A DNA stretch of 64,000 nt, taken from JAFAYN01 sp963733105 (lineage in GTDB: Bacteria > Gemmatimonadota > Gemmatimonadetes > Longimicrobiales > Longimicrobiaceae). The stretch lies in assembly GCA_963733105.1 (NCBI GenBank), contig CAVTCB010000024.1, positions 558,001-622,000 of the forward strand, given 5' to 3'. The position numbers were made by a program, and so were the translations under genes. Below are positions 13,101 through 21,736 of the stretch, in pieces. The first letter of the stretch is position 1, and every line of letters starts with the position of its first letter. A model generated the notes under the pieces. That model ran no database searches and was not told where the DNA came from. It saw only the letters and a list, made by a program, of their open reading frames with translations.

Positions 13101-16100
13101 GGTTCGCGGAGGGGATGGCCGAGCTGCTGCGGGAGGGGAGCCGGGTGCTGCTGGAGGTGGGGCCGGGGCGGACGCTCGGGACGTTCGCGCTGCACGGGGG
13201 AGCCGCGGAGTCGGCCGTCTTCGCCTCGCTGCGGCACGCGTACACGCGGCAGCCGGACCAGGCGTACCTGCTGGAAACGCTGGGACGGCTGTGGATGGCG
13301 GGGGTGCCGGTGGAGTGGGACGGCTTCGTGTCCGGGGAGCGGCGCAGGAGGACGCTGCTGCCGACGTACCCGTTCGAGCGGCAGGCGTACTGGGTGGATC
13401 GGCGCCGCCGCCGCCGCCGCCCGCGCCGGAAGGGCGGGGAAGCTCCGGACCGGGCGGGGCCCGGGAGCCGGGGCGCGGACGGAGGCACGTCCCCGTCCCC
13501 GGCGGGGAACGGAGCCGGCACGTTCGCGGGGCTGCGCCCGCGGCCGGAGACCGGCACCCGCTACGTCGCCCCCGCCGCCGGGACCGAGGAGCGCATGGCG
13601 GCGCTCTGGCAGGACCTGCTCGGCTTCGAGGGGATCGGCGCGCACGACGACTTCTTCTCGCTCGGCGGCCACTCGCTCATGGCCACGCACCTGGTCGCGC
13701 GCATCCAGGCCGAGCTCCACGCGGACGTTTCCCTGAGCGCGGTGTTCGAGGCTCCCACGGTCGCGGGGATGGCGGCCCGGGTGGAGGAGCTCCGCACAGG
13801 GGCGGAGCCGCGGACCGCCCCCGTCCGGCCGGTGCCGCGGACGGGCCCGCTCCCCCTCTCCTTCGCGCAGCAGCGGCTCTGGCTGGTGGACCGGCTGGAG
13901 CCGGGCACCCCCGTCTACAACATGCCCTTCGCGCTGCGCCTGCGCGGGACGCTGGACGTGGAGGTGCTGCGCAGGAGCCTCGGCGAGCTGGTGCGGCGGC
14001 ACGAGGCGCTGCGCACGACCTTCCGGGAGGCCGCCGGAGCCGGCGGCGAGCCGGTGCAGGTGGTCCACGCCCCCGCGCCGGTGCCGGTGGTGACGGTGGA
14101 CCTGCGGCGCGTGGCGGGCGCGGAGCGGGAGGCGCGCCTCCTGGCGGGCGTCGAGGCGCTGCGCCCCTTCGACCTGGCGCGCGGACCGCTGCTGCGGAGC
14201 ACGCTGCTGCGGCTGGCGGAGGACGACCACGTGCTGTGCTTCACGCTGCACCACGTCGTCGGCGACGCGTGGAGCACGCAGGTGCTGGTGCGCGAGGTCT
14301 CGGCGCTGTACACGGCCTTCAGCCGGGGCGAGGAGCCGCGGCTGCCGGAGCTGCCGGTGCAGTACGCCGACTACGCCGTGTGGCAGCGGGACCGGCTCGG
14401 CGGCGAGCTCCTGGAAGAGCAGATCGGCTACTGGAGGGAGGCGCTGCGCGGCGCCCCCCCGCTCCTGGAGCTGCCGACCGACCGTCCGCGCGGCGCGGGG
14501 CAGGGCGCGCGCGGCGGGAGCCTGCGCTTCGCCCTTTCCCCGGCTACCTCGCGCGCGCTTCGGGAGCTGTCCCGGCGGGAGGGGACCACCCTCTTCATGA
14601 CCGCCCTCGCCGGCTGGCAGGCGCTTCTGGGGCGCTACGCCGGCACGGACGACGTGGTGGTGGGAAGCCCCATCGCGGGGCGGACCCGGCACGAGGTCGA
14701 GGGGCTGATCGGCTTCTTCGTCAACACGCTCGTGCTGCGCGCCGACCTGGCCGGCGACCCCACCTGGACCGGGCTGCTGGGGCGGGTGCGGGAGGCGGCG
14801 CTGGGCGCGTACGCGCACCAGGAGGTCCCCTTCGAGCGACTGGTGGAGGAGCTGGTGGTGGAGCGCAGCCTGACCCACACGCCGCTCTTCCAGGTCTCGT
14901 TCGCGCTGCACGAGGACGCGGGGCGCGGCGAGCGGCTGCGGCTGGGGGAGCTGGGGGTGGAGCCGTTCGGGGGCGACGGGAAGGTCGCCATGTTCGACCT
15001 GGAGCTGACCATCACGGACGGCGGAGACGCGCTGGAGGGATCGCTCGGCTACCGGACGGCGCTCTTCGACGAGGGGACGGCCGCGCGCATGGCCGGGCAC
15101 CTGGAGGTGCTCCTGGACGCCATGGCGTCGGGGCCGGCGCTCCGGATCGGCGAGGTGCCGATGCTGCGGGAAGCCGAGCGCGTCCAGGTGCTGGAGAGCT
15201 GGAACGCGACCGGACGGCCGTACGCGACGGAGGGCGGCCTCGCGGCCCTCTTCGACGCGCAGGCGGAGCGCACGCCGCACGCCCCGGCCCTGGTCTTCGG
15301 GGAGCGGTCGCTGACCTACGCCGAGCTGCTGCGGGAGACGGACCGGCTCGCCGGCCGCCTGCGCGCCCTCGGCGCCGGGCCGGACGCGCGGGTGGGGGTG
15401 TGCGTGGAGCGCTCGCTGGAGATGGTGGTGGGGGTGCTGGCCACCCTCCGGGCCGGCGCGGCCTACGTCCCGCTGGACCCGGCGTATCCCGCCGGGCGGC
15501 TGGAGTACATGGTGGAGGACTCGGCCTGCGGCGTGCTGCTGACGCAGGAGCGGCTCCGGGGGCGGCTCCCGGCGTCCGGGGCGGAGGTGGTGTGCCTGGA
15601 CCGGCTCCCGGACGACGGCTCCGGGGACGAGGCGCCGCCGCTCGCGGGCTCCCCCGAGAGCCTGGCGTACGTCGTCTACACCTCGGGCTCGACGGGGCGC
15701 CCCAAGGGGGTGGCGATGACGCAGCGGCCCCTGCTGAACCTGATCGCCTGGCAGCTCCGCGAGTGGAGCGGCCGTCCGGCGGCGCGGATCCTCCAGTACG
15801 CCTCCGTCAGCTTCGACGTCTCCTTCCAGGAGATGTTCTCCACCTGGGCCTCCGGCGGCACGCTGGTGGTGGTCCCCGAGGAGGCGCGCGCCGACGTGTC
15901 GGCGCTGGTCCGGCTGGTGGAGCGGGAGCGGATCGAGCGCGTCTTCCTCCCCTTCGTCGCGCTCCAGCACCTGGCCGAAGCGGCGCTGGAGGAGGGGATC
16001 TTCCCGGCCTCCCTGCGCGAGGTGGTGACGGCGGGCGAGCAGCTCCGCGTCACCGGGCCGATCCGGGAGTGGCTGGCGGCGATCCCCGGGTGCGAGCTGG

Positions 16101-17110
16101 TCAACCAGTACGGTCCGTCGGAGACGCACGTGGTCTCGTCGCTGAAGCTGGCGGGGGAGCCGGCGGAGTGGCCGGCGCTCCCCGGGATCGGCGCGCCGAT
16201 CTCCAACACGCGGCTGTACGTGCTGGACCCGGCGCTCCACCCCTCGCCCCCGGGGGTCCCGGGCGAGCTGTACGTGGGCGGCGACAGCCTGGCTCGCGGC
16301 TACCTGGGCCGCCCCGGGCTGACGGCGGACCGGTTCGTCCCGGACCCGTTCGGCGCGGAGCCCGGCGGGCGGCTGTACCGGACCGGGGACCGGGCGCGCT
16401 GGCTGCCGGGCGGCGGGGTGGAGTTCCTCGGCCGCGTGGACCAGCAGGTCAAGGTGCGCGGCTTCCGCGTCGAGCCCGGGGAGGTGGAAGCCGCGCTGGA
16501 GTCCCACCCCGCGGTTCGCCAGGCGCTGGTCCACGCGTGGGAGGATTCGCCGGGCGAGCGCCGGCTGGTGGGGTACGTCGTCCCCGAGCCCGGGGCGGAC
16601 GCGTCGAGCGCGTCCGGGCTGCGGGGCTTCCTGGGAGAGCGCCTCCCGGAATACATGGTGCCGTCGGCGGTCGTGGTGCTGGAGGCGCTCCCGCTCACCC
16701 CGAGCGGGAAGCTCGACCGCCGCGCCCTCCCGGCCCCCGGCGCGCGGCAGGGCGACGCGTACGTGGCTCCCCGCACCCCGGTGGAGGAGCTGCTCTGCGG
16801 GATCTGGCTCGACGTGCTGAGCTCCCGCCGGGAAACGCCGATCGAGCGGGTGGGGGTCCACGACAACTTCTTCGACCTGGGCGGACACTCGCTGGTCGCC
16901 ACCCGGGTGGTCTCGAACGTACGGGAGGCGCTGGGGGTGGAGGTGCCGATGCGCACCCTCTTCGAGCGGCCCACCGTCGCGCTGCTGGCGGCGTGGGTGG
17001 AGGAGAACGATCCCGGAGCGGGCCTCGAGGAGTGGGAAGTCGACGAGGTGACCTCCCTGCTGGCGGAGCTCTCCGACGAGGAGGTCATGCGCCTCCTCGA
17101 GGAGAGCTGA
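1..17110 (+). CDS. NRPS/PKS hybrid megasynthase, 5'-truncated, two frame breaks
   Basis: This multimodular cytoplasmic enzyme assembles a peptide with one polyketide extension. The gene is open from base 2, so its start lies outside the window. Domains in order are A(partial)-PCP, C-A-PCP, C-A-PCP, C-A-PCP, KS-AT-PCP and C-A-PCP, with no epimerase, methyltransferase, ketoreductase or thioesterase. Every carrier has the LGGHSL-type phosphopantetheine serine. The reading frame changes at about 6050 (an extra G after ATG in YPDERLEFM, inside A3) and again at about 12460 inside the AT. Conserved motifs continue on both sides of each break, so sequencing error is the simplest reading; true splitting cannot be excluded. 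The C-terminus is an acidic LSDEEVMRLLEES tail that looks like a docking motif, which implies a partner protein. A hairpin terminator follows 77 bp downstream of the stop. Confidence 0.93.
1190..4330 (+). other. NRPS module 2 (C-A-PCP), predicted isoleucine
   Basis: The condensation domain begins with LSFAQQRLWLMHRM and has the active site HHVASDGWS near 1613-1640. The adenylation domain has A3 YTSGSTGRPKGV (about 3050-3085), YGPTEATTYSSW and NGKTDRRALP. Pocket residues read by eye are D-A-F-F-L-G-V-T-Y-(K), close to the classical isoleucine codes DGFFLGVVYK and DAFFYGITFK. The carrier is LGGHSLLAAQVV near 4210. Substrate assignment is inference. Confidence 0.78.
4390..7475 (+). other. NRPS module 3 (C-A-PCP), contains frame break at 6050
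   Basis: The C domain has HHVVSDGWS near 4794-4820. The A domain is interrupted at about 6050, where LEFM in one frame continues as ADSGAAVLLVES in the next. Both halves are otherwise normal, with YTSGSTGRPKGV near 6211-6246, NMYGPTEITVF and AGKTDRRALP. Pocket residues read as about D-A-L-M-S-G-M-V-F and do not match a code I know. The carrier serine lies in LGGHSLLAAQVV near 7350. Confidence 0.75.
7540..10640 (+). other. NRPS module 4 (C-A-PCP), predicted glycine
   Basis: The C domain has HHVVSDGWS near 7930-7957. Pocket residues read D-I-L-Q-L-G-L-I-W-(K), essentially the classical glycine code DILQLGLIWN, making this the most confident substrate call in the protein. The linker just before core A3 carries a 4 x 7-bp tandem repeat at 9311-9338 that is absent from the sister A domains. 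The carrier (LGGHSLLLVQV) feeds the following ketosynthase. Confidence 0.8.
9311..9338 (+). repeat. 4 x 7-bp tandem repeat inside NRPS A4
   Basis: Four tandem heptamers (TCCCCTG, TCCCCTG, TTCCCTG, TCCCCTC) lie in the A2-A3 linker of the glycine-specific A domain. They are translated as part of CPLSPVPCPLSAAY. The sister A domains have Ala/Pro/Asp-rich linkers here, so this looks like an in-gene microsatellite. Its 28-bp length means that gain or loss of one unit would shift the frame. Confidence 0.8.
10730..13795 (+). other. PKS module (KS-AT-PCP), predicted malonyl extender
   Basis: The ketosynthase has the cysteine in QTACSSSLVAVH, the first histidine in VEAHGSGTEMGDPIE and the second in SSVGHLDAAAG, so the triad is complete; HGSGT replaces the commoner HGTGT. 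The acyltransferase has GHSLGEYVAA and the HAFHS specificity motif typical of malonyl-CoA. A frame break at about 12460 falls inside the AT, between FPGDPAPEQAAG and the EAGASVDLRGML segment. No reductive domains follow, so a beta-keto group would be kept. The carrier is LGGHSLMATHLV near 13660. Confidence 0.82.
13848..17107 (+). other. NRPS module 6 (C-A-PCP + C-terminal docking-like tail)
   Basis: The C domain that joins the polyketide intermediate to the last residue has HHVVGDAWS, with Ala where HHxxxDG has Gly. The A domain has YTSGSTGRPKGV near 15676-15710 and pocket residues of about D-V-Q-F-V-A-Q-V-V, nearest to proline codes such as DVQLIAHVVK but with Gln at the 322 position. The carrier is LGGHSLVATRVV near 16880. 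About 35 residues then lead into an acidic helical tail ending LSDEEVMRLLEES, like short C-terminal docking segments. There is no release domain. Confidence 0.75.
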
Positions 17111-17186
17111 ACCGGAGGGGGCGGACTCACCGGAGTCGATGAAGGGGAGGGCTGGGCGGTGAAGCGCGAGGTCTACCCTCGTGAGA

Positions 17187-17223
17187 GCGGGGTCGTGGTT
17201 GCGACGGCGCGCCACGACCCCGC
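17187..17223 (+). terminator. Hairpin terminator after the NRPS
   Basis: A perfect 12-bp inverted repeat, GCGGGGTCGTGG / CCACGACCCCGC, encloses a 13-nt loop and is followed by TTCTTCGTG. It starts 77 bp after the NRPS stop codon and supports the end of that transcript here. Confidence 0.7.
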
Positions 17224-17255
17224 TTCTTCGTGAGATCCATCCGCCAGCGGCCGGC

Positions 17256-17330
17256 TCACTTCGCCTGTCTCATCCAGAGCACGTAGTCGATGGCGCCGGA
17301 CGCGCCGGTACCAGCAACAGAACGACCGCA
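17256..17330 (-). pseudogene. Remnant of a LysR regulator C-terminus
   Basis: The minus-strand reading ends in AIDYVLWMRQAK and a stop. This resembles the C-terminal helix of LysR substrate-binding domains and the better-preserved remnant at 21172-21510, which ends ALIDYLLQLRQAR. The two loci also resemble each other in DNA over roughly the first 40 bases. Upstream of these residues the reading makes no LysR sense, so only a tail remains. Confidence 0.4.
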
Positions 17331-18100
17331 GCCATGACACCAGGCTGCAATCGTTCTGGTAGAATTTGCCCGACTTCTTCGGGAAGCCACGAGGTCACGC
17401 TGCGAACCGCGGTCCCGCCTCGCCCGCACTGCGTCGTAGACCGTCACGCACATCAGCCCACTCTTCGGCTAGTCTAGCTAGTACACTTCCCAACCAGTGG
17501 TCGCACTTGTGCTTGACGACGGTGTACGCGGGCTGCGTGGGCGCGTTGTCCTGCTGCTTCCTGTCCATCATGACCTCCAATCCTCTTGACCCCGCCCGTC
17601 TAGCAGGGCAGCTTTGGCGAGCAGGCGGCCTTCAGGTCGGTTCGCGTGTGAGGCTGGCCGCATTCTTCTTGGCAGGAGACGGCCAGCCTTGCCTTTTTTC
17701 CCACCAGTGAATTCGATCCCACATTGCTGCGGAGCCTGATCCAGCGAGTTCTTAACTAGGCGCCGCTCTCGATGTGGCAACTCGCCGATGAGGCTGGTAT
17801 CAGCTATGATGCGATCCGCTCCGGGGCGACGGATCGTCGCACGCCTCGCCCCGAGAGCTTAGAAATCTAGCCGCAGCGCTCGAGCGGTGCGGGGAACGAC
17901 TGCGCGAATTTTGCAACGAGGTGCGGCGCGCGCTCCTCTGACATCTACCATGAAACTGAACTCGTGCACTTAGAGCAACGGTAGCAAGTCCACGACAACA
18001 GCCGTATGTTGTCGATCTCGGTGGGTCTCGCGTATAGAACGAATGACTCGTAACTCCAGACAGCATCTCGACTCTTCACACTCCAACAGGTTGGTAACAC
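17331..18100. other. Gene-poor, A+T-richer left part of the island
   Basis: No recognisable gene is present. A 61-codon minus-strand frame at 17395-17580 has a plausible GGAGG just before its ATG pair (17570-17580) and encodes residues such as YTVVKHKCDHWLGSVLARL, which I do not recognise; it may be a small gene or chance. One copy of an imperfect 19-bp direct repeat lies at 17437-17455. Composition shifts toward the lower GC of the following gene. Confidence 0.5.
17437..17455 (+). repeat. Imperfect direct repeat, left copy
   Basis: TAGACCGTCACGCACATCA matches TAGACCGTCACACACACCA at 21136-21154 in 16 of 19 positions. Weaker similarity extends to the left (CTCGCCCGC versus CTCGACCGC). The pair brackets the defence-like gene and could be an element boundary. 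Confidence 0.45.
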
Positions 18101-20629
18101 GTGGATAAGACCGATCTCGTCCAGCGAGTATCTGAACTATTTAGCCTCACCGGCTACAAGACAAGAACAAGTGTTCAGATTAATCATCGAGAGATCGATG
18201 TTGTGGCGGAGGAACAGCAGGGGCTTGTGCGAAAGACGGTCCTAATCGAGTGTGCCGACTACGCAAGTCCTGTAGGTATAGAGAAAATAACTGCTGACTT
18301 CCAGAAGCTATCCGTAGCGAAAGAGAAACTCGGCCATAAGGCCGTGCTAATGCACATCTCTCGATCTGGGTACTCACAACATGCAGAGGGTTATGCCTTC
18401 GAACATGGATTAGATATTCTAACGTTTTCAGAGTTGTCGAATCGTTTGATCAATTTCGCTCCATACATTGAAGCAATTGAGCAGGATCCCGTTCGCGAGG
18501 TGATTTTGCGCGAGTACCAGCCTACTAAGATCCATTACGACGGAGAGCCCAGTACCGCACGAGCGGCTGTTCAGTTCCTTGACCACTGGTTGGAGTTGGA
18601 GATTCCTTGGCTGACGATTATGGGAGATTATGGCGTAGGAAAATCATGGATGCTAAAACGGTACCTTTTTCACTTGTTGGAAACGTACAAGCAGGATCCG
18701 GCGAATCATCCTCTCCCATTTTTTGTTCCCCTCCAACAATTCACCAAAGCTTTTGATTATCCCAACCTCATTCTTGCCACTTTTCAGAAATACCAGCTCG
18801 GGGGAGTGCATTATCCCGCCTTCGAGTACTTAGCGAACGCCGGCAGAGTAGTTTTTTTGCTAGACTCCTTCGATGAAATGGCTCAGATGCTCCGAGCAGA
18901 GACGATCCGTTCAAACTTACGCGAACTGCTGGCAGGTGTATCAAACAACTCACGGGCGATCATGACGTCCCGTCCCACCTACTTTGAAAGCCGTGCCGAG
19001 CGGCTCATTGTAGTCGAACAAGAAGGGGCATTGGTGTGGCATCCATTGGACGCACAAGAACACCAGACCGAAACTGCGCTTTCGCGCTTCATTACCACCC
19101 GACTCGATCAGTCAAAGTTTGCTCGATTGAATGATCTTACAACGGAACAGCGATTAGCATTATTCAAAACCGTACTAGCAGGTAAACCTGCGGCTTACGA
19201 TAAGCTCACCGATCTATTCAAGCGTTTTCAGAACCTAGAAACGATCTCTCAAAAAGCTGTTATTGCACGTTTGCTTACGACGGTTGCTGAGACGCTTGCC
19301 GCATCTAGTTCGGACGGGGGCACGCTTCTTCCGAACGATGTCGATAGCCTCAACGAAGGAAAGATTTTCCAGATCGTCGTTCACAATCTGCTTCAACGGG
19401 ATCTTAATATTGGACTACTCACCACCTCCGACCGCATGCGGTGGCTACGGGCATTCGCGGTTCATTTACAAGGGCGCGGCAGAAGTTTCTTTGCTGAAAC
19501 GAATGAGGTACGCAGGCTAGTAGAAGTGCTTTTTGCAAATTATTTGCGGAGCACTGATACACCCCAGCAACTTCTCGAGAACTATTATCGCACCTGCCGC
19601 CGACACTCTGGCCTGACAACTGAAGGCCAATTTCAGGACACCTCCGGTAGAATTGATTCTCCCGTCGACGAACGAGATACCGATTCTCGAGTTGGCTTCT
19701 CACATAACAGCATCCGAGAGTTCCTTGTCGCGGATGCGTTAGCGGATTATCTCCTACACGGGACTACCTACCCTGGCTTGGAGGAGGTCGTTATAACGGA
19801 GACGGTAGGTGGATTTTTCGACGATCTGGCTTTTTACGAGCCGGCTCTATATGACGCAGCTCGTATGGCGTACAGTGAGCGATTGAATTCAAAACTTCAT
19901 GAGGTATTGTTCACACTCTGCTTCGAACTCATCCGACGCCAAGCCTCACGCATGGAATTGCTTGGTACCCCCCCGAACCTATCCGAAGTAGATCTCTGCA
20001 ATCGGGATCTTTCTGGGTGGGATTTGCGTGGTTCGAACTTGCAGAACTCTATAATCGGTGACACTGATTTGCGCAATGCCGATCTCAGGAATGCCACCTT
20101 TGGCAACAGCATCATTGCGGGAACAATGTTCGACGGAGCCAGGCTTCAGAATGCCAATTTCTCAACGGCCCAATTAGACTCCATATACGCCTATGATACG
20201 TATGATAAACGGACAACCGCCATGCTGCGTGGTCGCGATGCTCGGCAGTGGCTCTGGTCGCGTGGCGCAACAGTGTCTAGAACGGATGACCTGAATCCGT
20301 TTCTTGGCCGGCCGTGGTATGAGGCTGCGCGTGAAGTTATGCGCACGCTTGAAAAGCGAATTGCCGGTACACACCAAGATCTGAGCCTCGTTAAGGGTAT
20401 CGACCATTCGTATCGGGAGTTTGCTCGGCAATTTGTCGAGCATCTGGTCAGAGTCGGTGTAATACGTCGCGTTGGAAAAGCTGACCATGGCGGTGAGTGG
20501 ATCATCAAAGCAGAAAAAGACCACTATCCGACGATTAGCGGTTTTTCTGAACATGGCACAATCAGTCCTGTGCTAAAGCCGTTCTTTGATAAGCATTTGA
20601 ATGCCGAAAATGTTCAGAAGAAACAATGA
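18101..20629 (+). CDS. Mrr-like nuclease / NACHT NTPase / pentapeptide-repeat protein (candidate defence STAND protein)
   Basis: This 842-aa protein is probably a cytoplasmic anti-phage sensor-effector. Residues ~1-120 resemble Mrr-type PD-(D/E)xK nucleases (REIDVVA with D33, then VLIECADY with E50), but the usual catalytic lysine of ECK is alanine (A52). Residues ~165-480 form a NACHT-type NTPase: Walker A GDYGVGKS (175-182) and Walker B VVFLLDSFDEM (D255, D258-E259). Residues ~625-700 contain A(D/N)LxN-type pentapeptide repeats (DLRNADLRNATFGNS). A C-terminal ~90-residue segment may be a winged helix. The order effector, NACHT, repeat sensor matches bacterial NLR-like proteins. The start is GTG with only a weak ribosome site. 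Base composition is clearly less GC-rich than all neighbours, indicating horizontal transfer. It stands alone, without integrase or partner gene. Confidence 0.85.
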   Translation: MDKTDLVQRVSELFSLTGYKTRTSVQINHREIDVVAEEQQGLVRKTVLIECADYASPVGIEKITADFQKLSVAKEKLGHKAVLMHISRSGYSQHAEGYAFEHGLDILTFSELSNRLINFAPYIEAIEQDPVREVILREYQPTKIHYDGEPSTARAAVQFLDHWLELEIPWLTIMGDYGVGKSWMLKRYLFHLLETYKQDPANHPLPFFVPLQQFTKAFDYPNLILATFQKYQLGGVHYPAFEYLANAGRVVFLLDSFDEMAQMLRAETIRSNLRELLAGVSNNSRAIMTSRPTYFESRAERLIVVEQEGALVWHPLDAQEHQTETALSRFITTRLDQSKFARLNDLTTEQRLALFKTVLAGKPAAYDKLTDLFKRFQNLETISQKAVIARLLTTVAETLAASSSDGGTLLPNDVDSLNEGKIFQIVVHNLLQRDLNIGLLTTSDRMRWLRAFAVHLQGRGRSFFAETNEVRRLVEVLFANYLRSTDTPQQLLENYYRTCRRHSGLTTEGQFQDTSGRIDSPVDERDTDSRVGFSHNSIREFLVADALADYLLHGTTYPGLEEVVITETVGGFFDDLAFYEPALYDAARMAYSERLNSKLHEVLFTLCFELIRRQASRMELLGTPPNLSEVDLCNRDLSGWDLRGSNLQNSIIGDTDLRNADLRNATFGNSIIAGTMFDGARLQNANFSTAQLDSIYAYDTYDKRTTAMLRGRDARQWLWSRGATVSRTDDLNPFLGRPWYEAAREVMRTLEKRIAGTHQDLSLVKGIDHSYREFARQFVEHLVRVGVIRRVGKADHGGEWIIKAEKDHYPTISGFSEHGTISPVLKPFFDKHLNAENVQKKQ

Positions 20630-20760
20630 TGATCCAGCCAATTGGGCCGAATACATAGGATTCCAACACCATAGTGTAGCCGACCACACGCGCCGCTGTG
20701 ACAGGAACTGGTCGGCGAGACCCCCTGATGGAGGTCTTGATGGTACCTGACTGCAGACCA
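20630..20760. other. Spacer after the NACHT gene
   Basis: Mixed-composition sequence with no recognisable gene, hairpin or repeat. Confidence 0.5.
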
Positions 20761-20769
20761 CCCGTGCGC

Positions 20770-21060
20770 GCCGCGAAGCGCCCATCGTCCTCACGGTGGA
20801 CCACTGCCATGCACGCCGATTCACTGCCCGTTCCGGATCAGTCGCGTTGGCATGCTCCGCCCCCACGACGGCCGGCAAGCCGGAATCCGGTGCATCACTG
20901 CGCTATGGGTCATCAGGCCCCCACCTCCGCCACCAAGCCCTTGCTCCGACAAATAGGGGGTTCCATCTGGGGGGCCGTGTAGAGGCGTGACTAGGATGTC
21001 GCCCGCTTGGAGATCGGCCTCCACCATGTCCAGGACGTGGCTCCTCAGCAGCCGCAGCTG
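20770..21060 (-). pseudogene. Remnant of a PEP-utilising enzyme mobile (phosphohistidine) domain
   Basis: Read on the minus strand and allowing frame changes, this gives VLDMVEADLQAGDILVTP, then TPYLSEQ, GLVAEVG, GLMTHSAVM and finally MPAVVGAEHA. This is the pattern of the swivelling domain of PEP synthase and rifampin phosphotransferase (LQPGDILVTP...GGLVTEVGG...THgAVVARE.GIPAVVG). The phosphohistidine is the H of THSAV. At least three frame changes and the missing rest of the protein mark it as decayed. The domain match is by eye. Confidence 0.6.
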
Positions 21061-21135
21061 ACGTCATCACAGCTGCTGCGGTAATCCTTCCTTCGAGCTA
21101 CGAGCCTGCGTACCATCTCGACCGCGCCGCGCTTC

Positions 21136-21154
21136 TAGACCGTCACACACACCA
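21136..21154 (+). repeat. Imperfect direct repeat, right copy
   Basis: Partner of 17437-17455 (16 of 19 identical, same orientation). It lies just downstream of the LysR remnant stop codon at 21172-21174. Confidence 0.45.
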
Positions 21155-21171
21155 AATCGCGAACTCCAGGC

Positions 21172-21510
21172 TCACCGCGCTTGTCTCAGTTGAAGCAGGT
21201 AGTCAATGAGCGCGCGGAGCACCGGCGAGGCCTGCCGCCGCGCCGGGTAGTAGAGGTAGAACCCGGGAAACGGGGTGGAGAACTCCTCCAGCAGCGAAAC
21301 GAGCTCCCCCCGCTCGACAGGGGGGCCGGACGACGTCCTCCCGCGCCAGGGCCAGGCCGACGCCAGCGAGCGCGAGGCGCAGGTTGAGGCCGGGTCGTTG
21401 GTGAGGCCCCGGGCATCGAAAAGACACTGCGAAGTTGCGACCGTTCTCCGTGGAATTTCCAGCGGTAGGGCGTCTCGCCCGAGCCTGGCTGTGAGGCGGA
21501 GGTGGAGATC
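21172..21510 (-). pseudogene. LysR-family regulator, C-terminal fragment with frameshifts
   Basis: The minus strand encodes the end of a LysR substrate-binding domain. Recognisable pieces are PGSGETPYRWKF, ENGRNFAVS, LALAGVGLALAREDVV, then PVERGELVSLLEEFSTPF, PGFYLYYPARRQ and ALIDYLLQLRQAR before the stop. At least three frame changes separate them, one at a run of six C (about 21316-21321). No DNA-binding N-terminus is found to the right. It is a decayed gene at the island edge. Confidence 0.7.
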
Positions 21511-21736
21511 CTGCCAACGCTGGAGGAACTGGGGATCGGCTTCGCCCTCTTAACCCGCTCGGCAAGGGCTCCTCACAGGATCACGGAGAGCACGGCGTTC
21601 AGGAGCGGCGACCTGCGAGACACGACGTTCCCGCGCTTCACGCGGAGGAGGGCTCGTCTTGTCGGACCGCCACCGGGGCGATATGCTCCGGTGGCCCGCC
21701 CGGTCCCGCCTCACCGCGCATCTTCCGGCTCCCCCT

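Noticed and set aside
12302..17215. 1637-codon minus-strand open frame opposite the NRPS 3' end
   Set aside because: Antisense shadow of repetitive C-A-PCP modules, with no recognisable domain.
17395..17580. 61-codon minus-strand frame with a GGAGG before its ATG
   Set aside because: It may be real but shows no recognisable family and lies in decayed DNA, so I mention it only in the gap entry.
21659..21736. Upstream in-frame start for the diguanylate cyclase
   Set aside because: The extra 26 residues are polar and Arg-rich. The ATG at 21737 leads straight into the first membrane helix.
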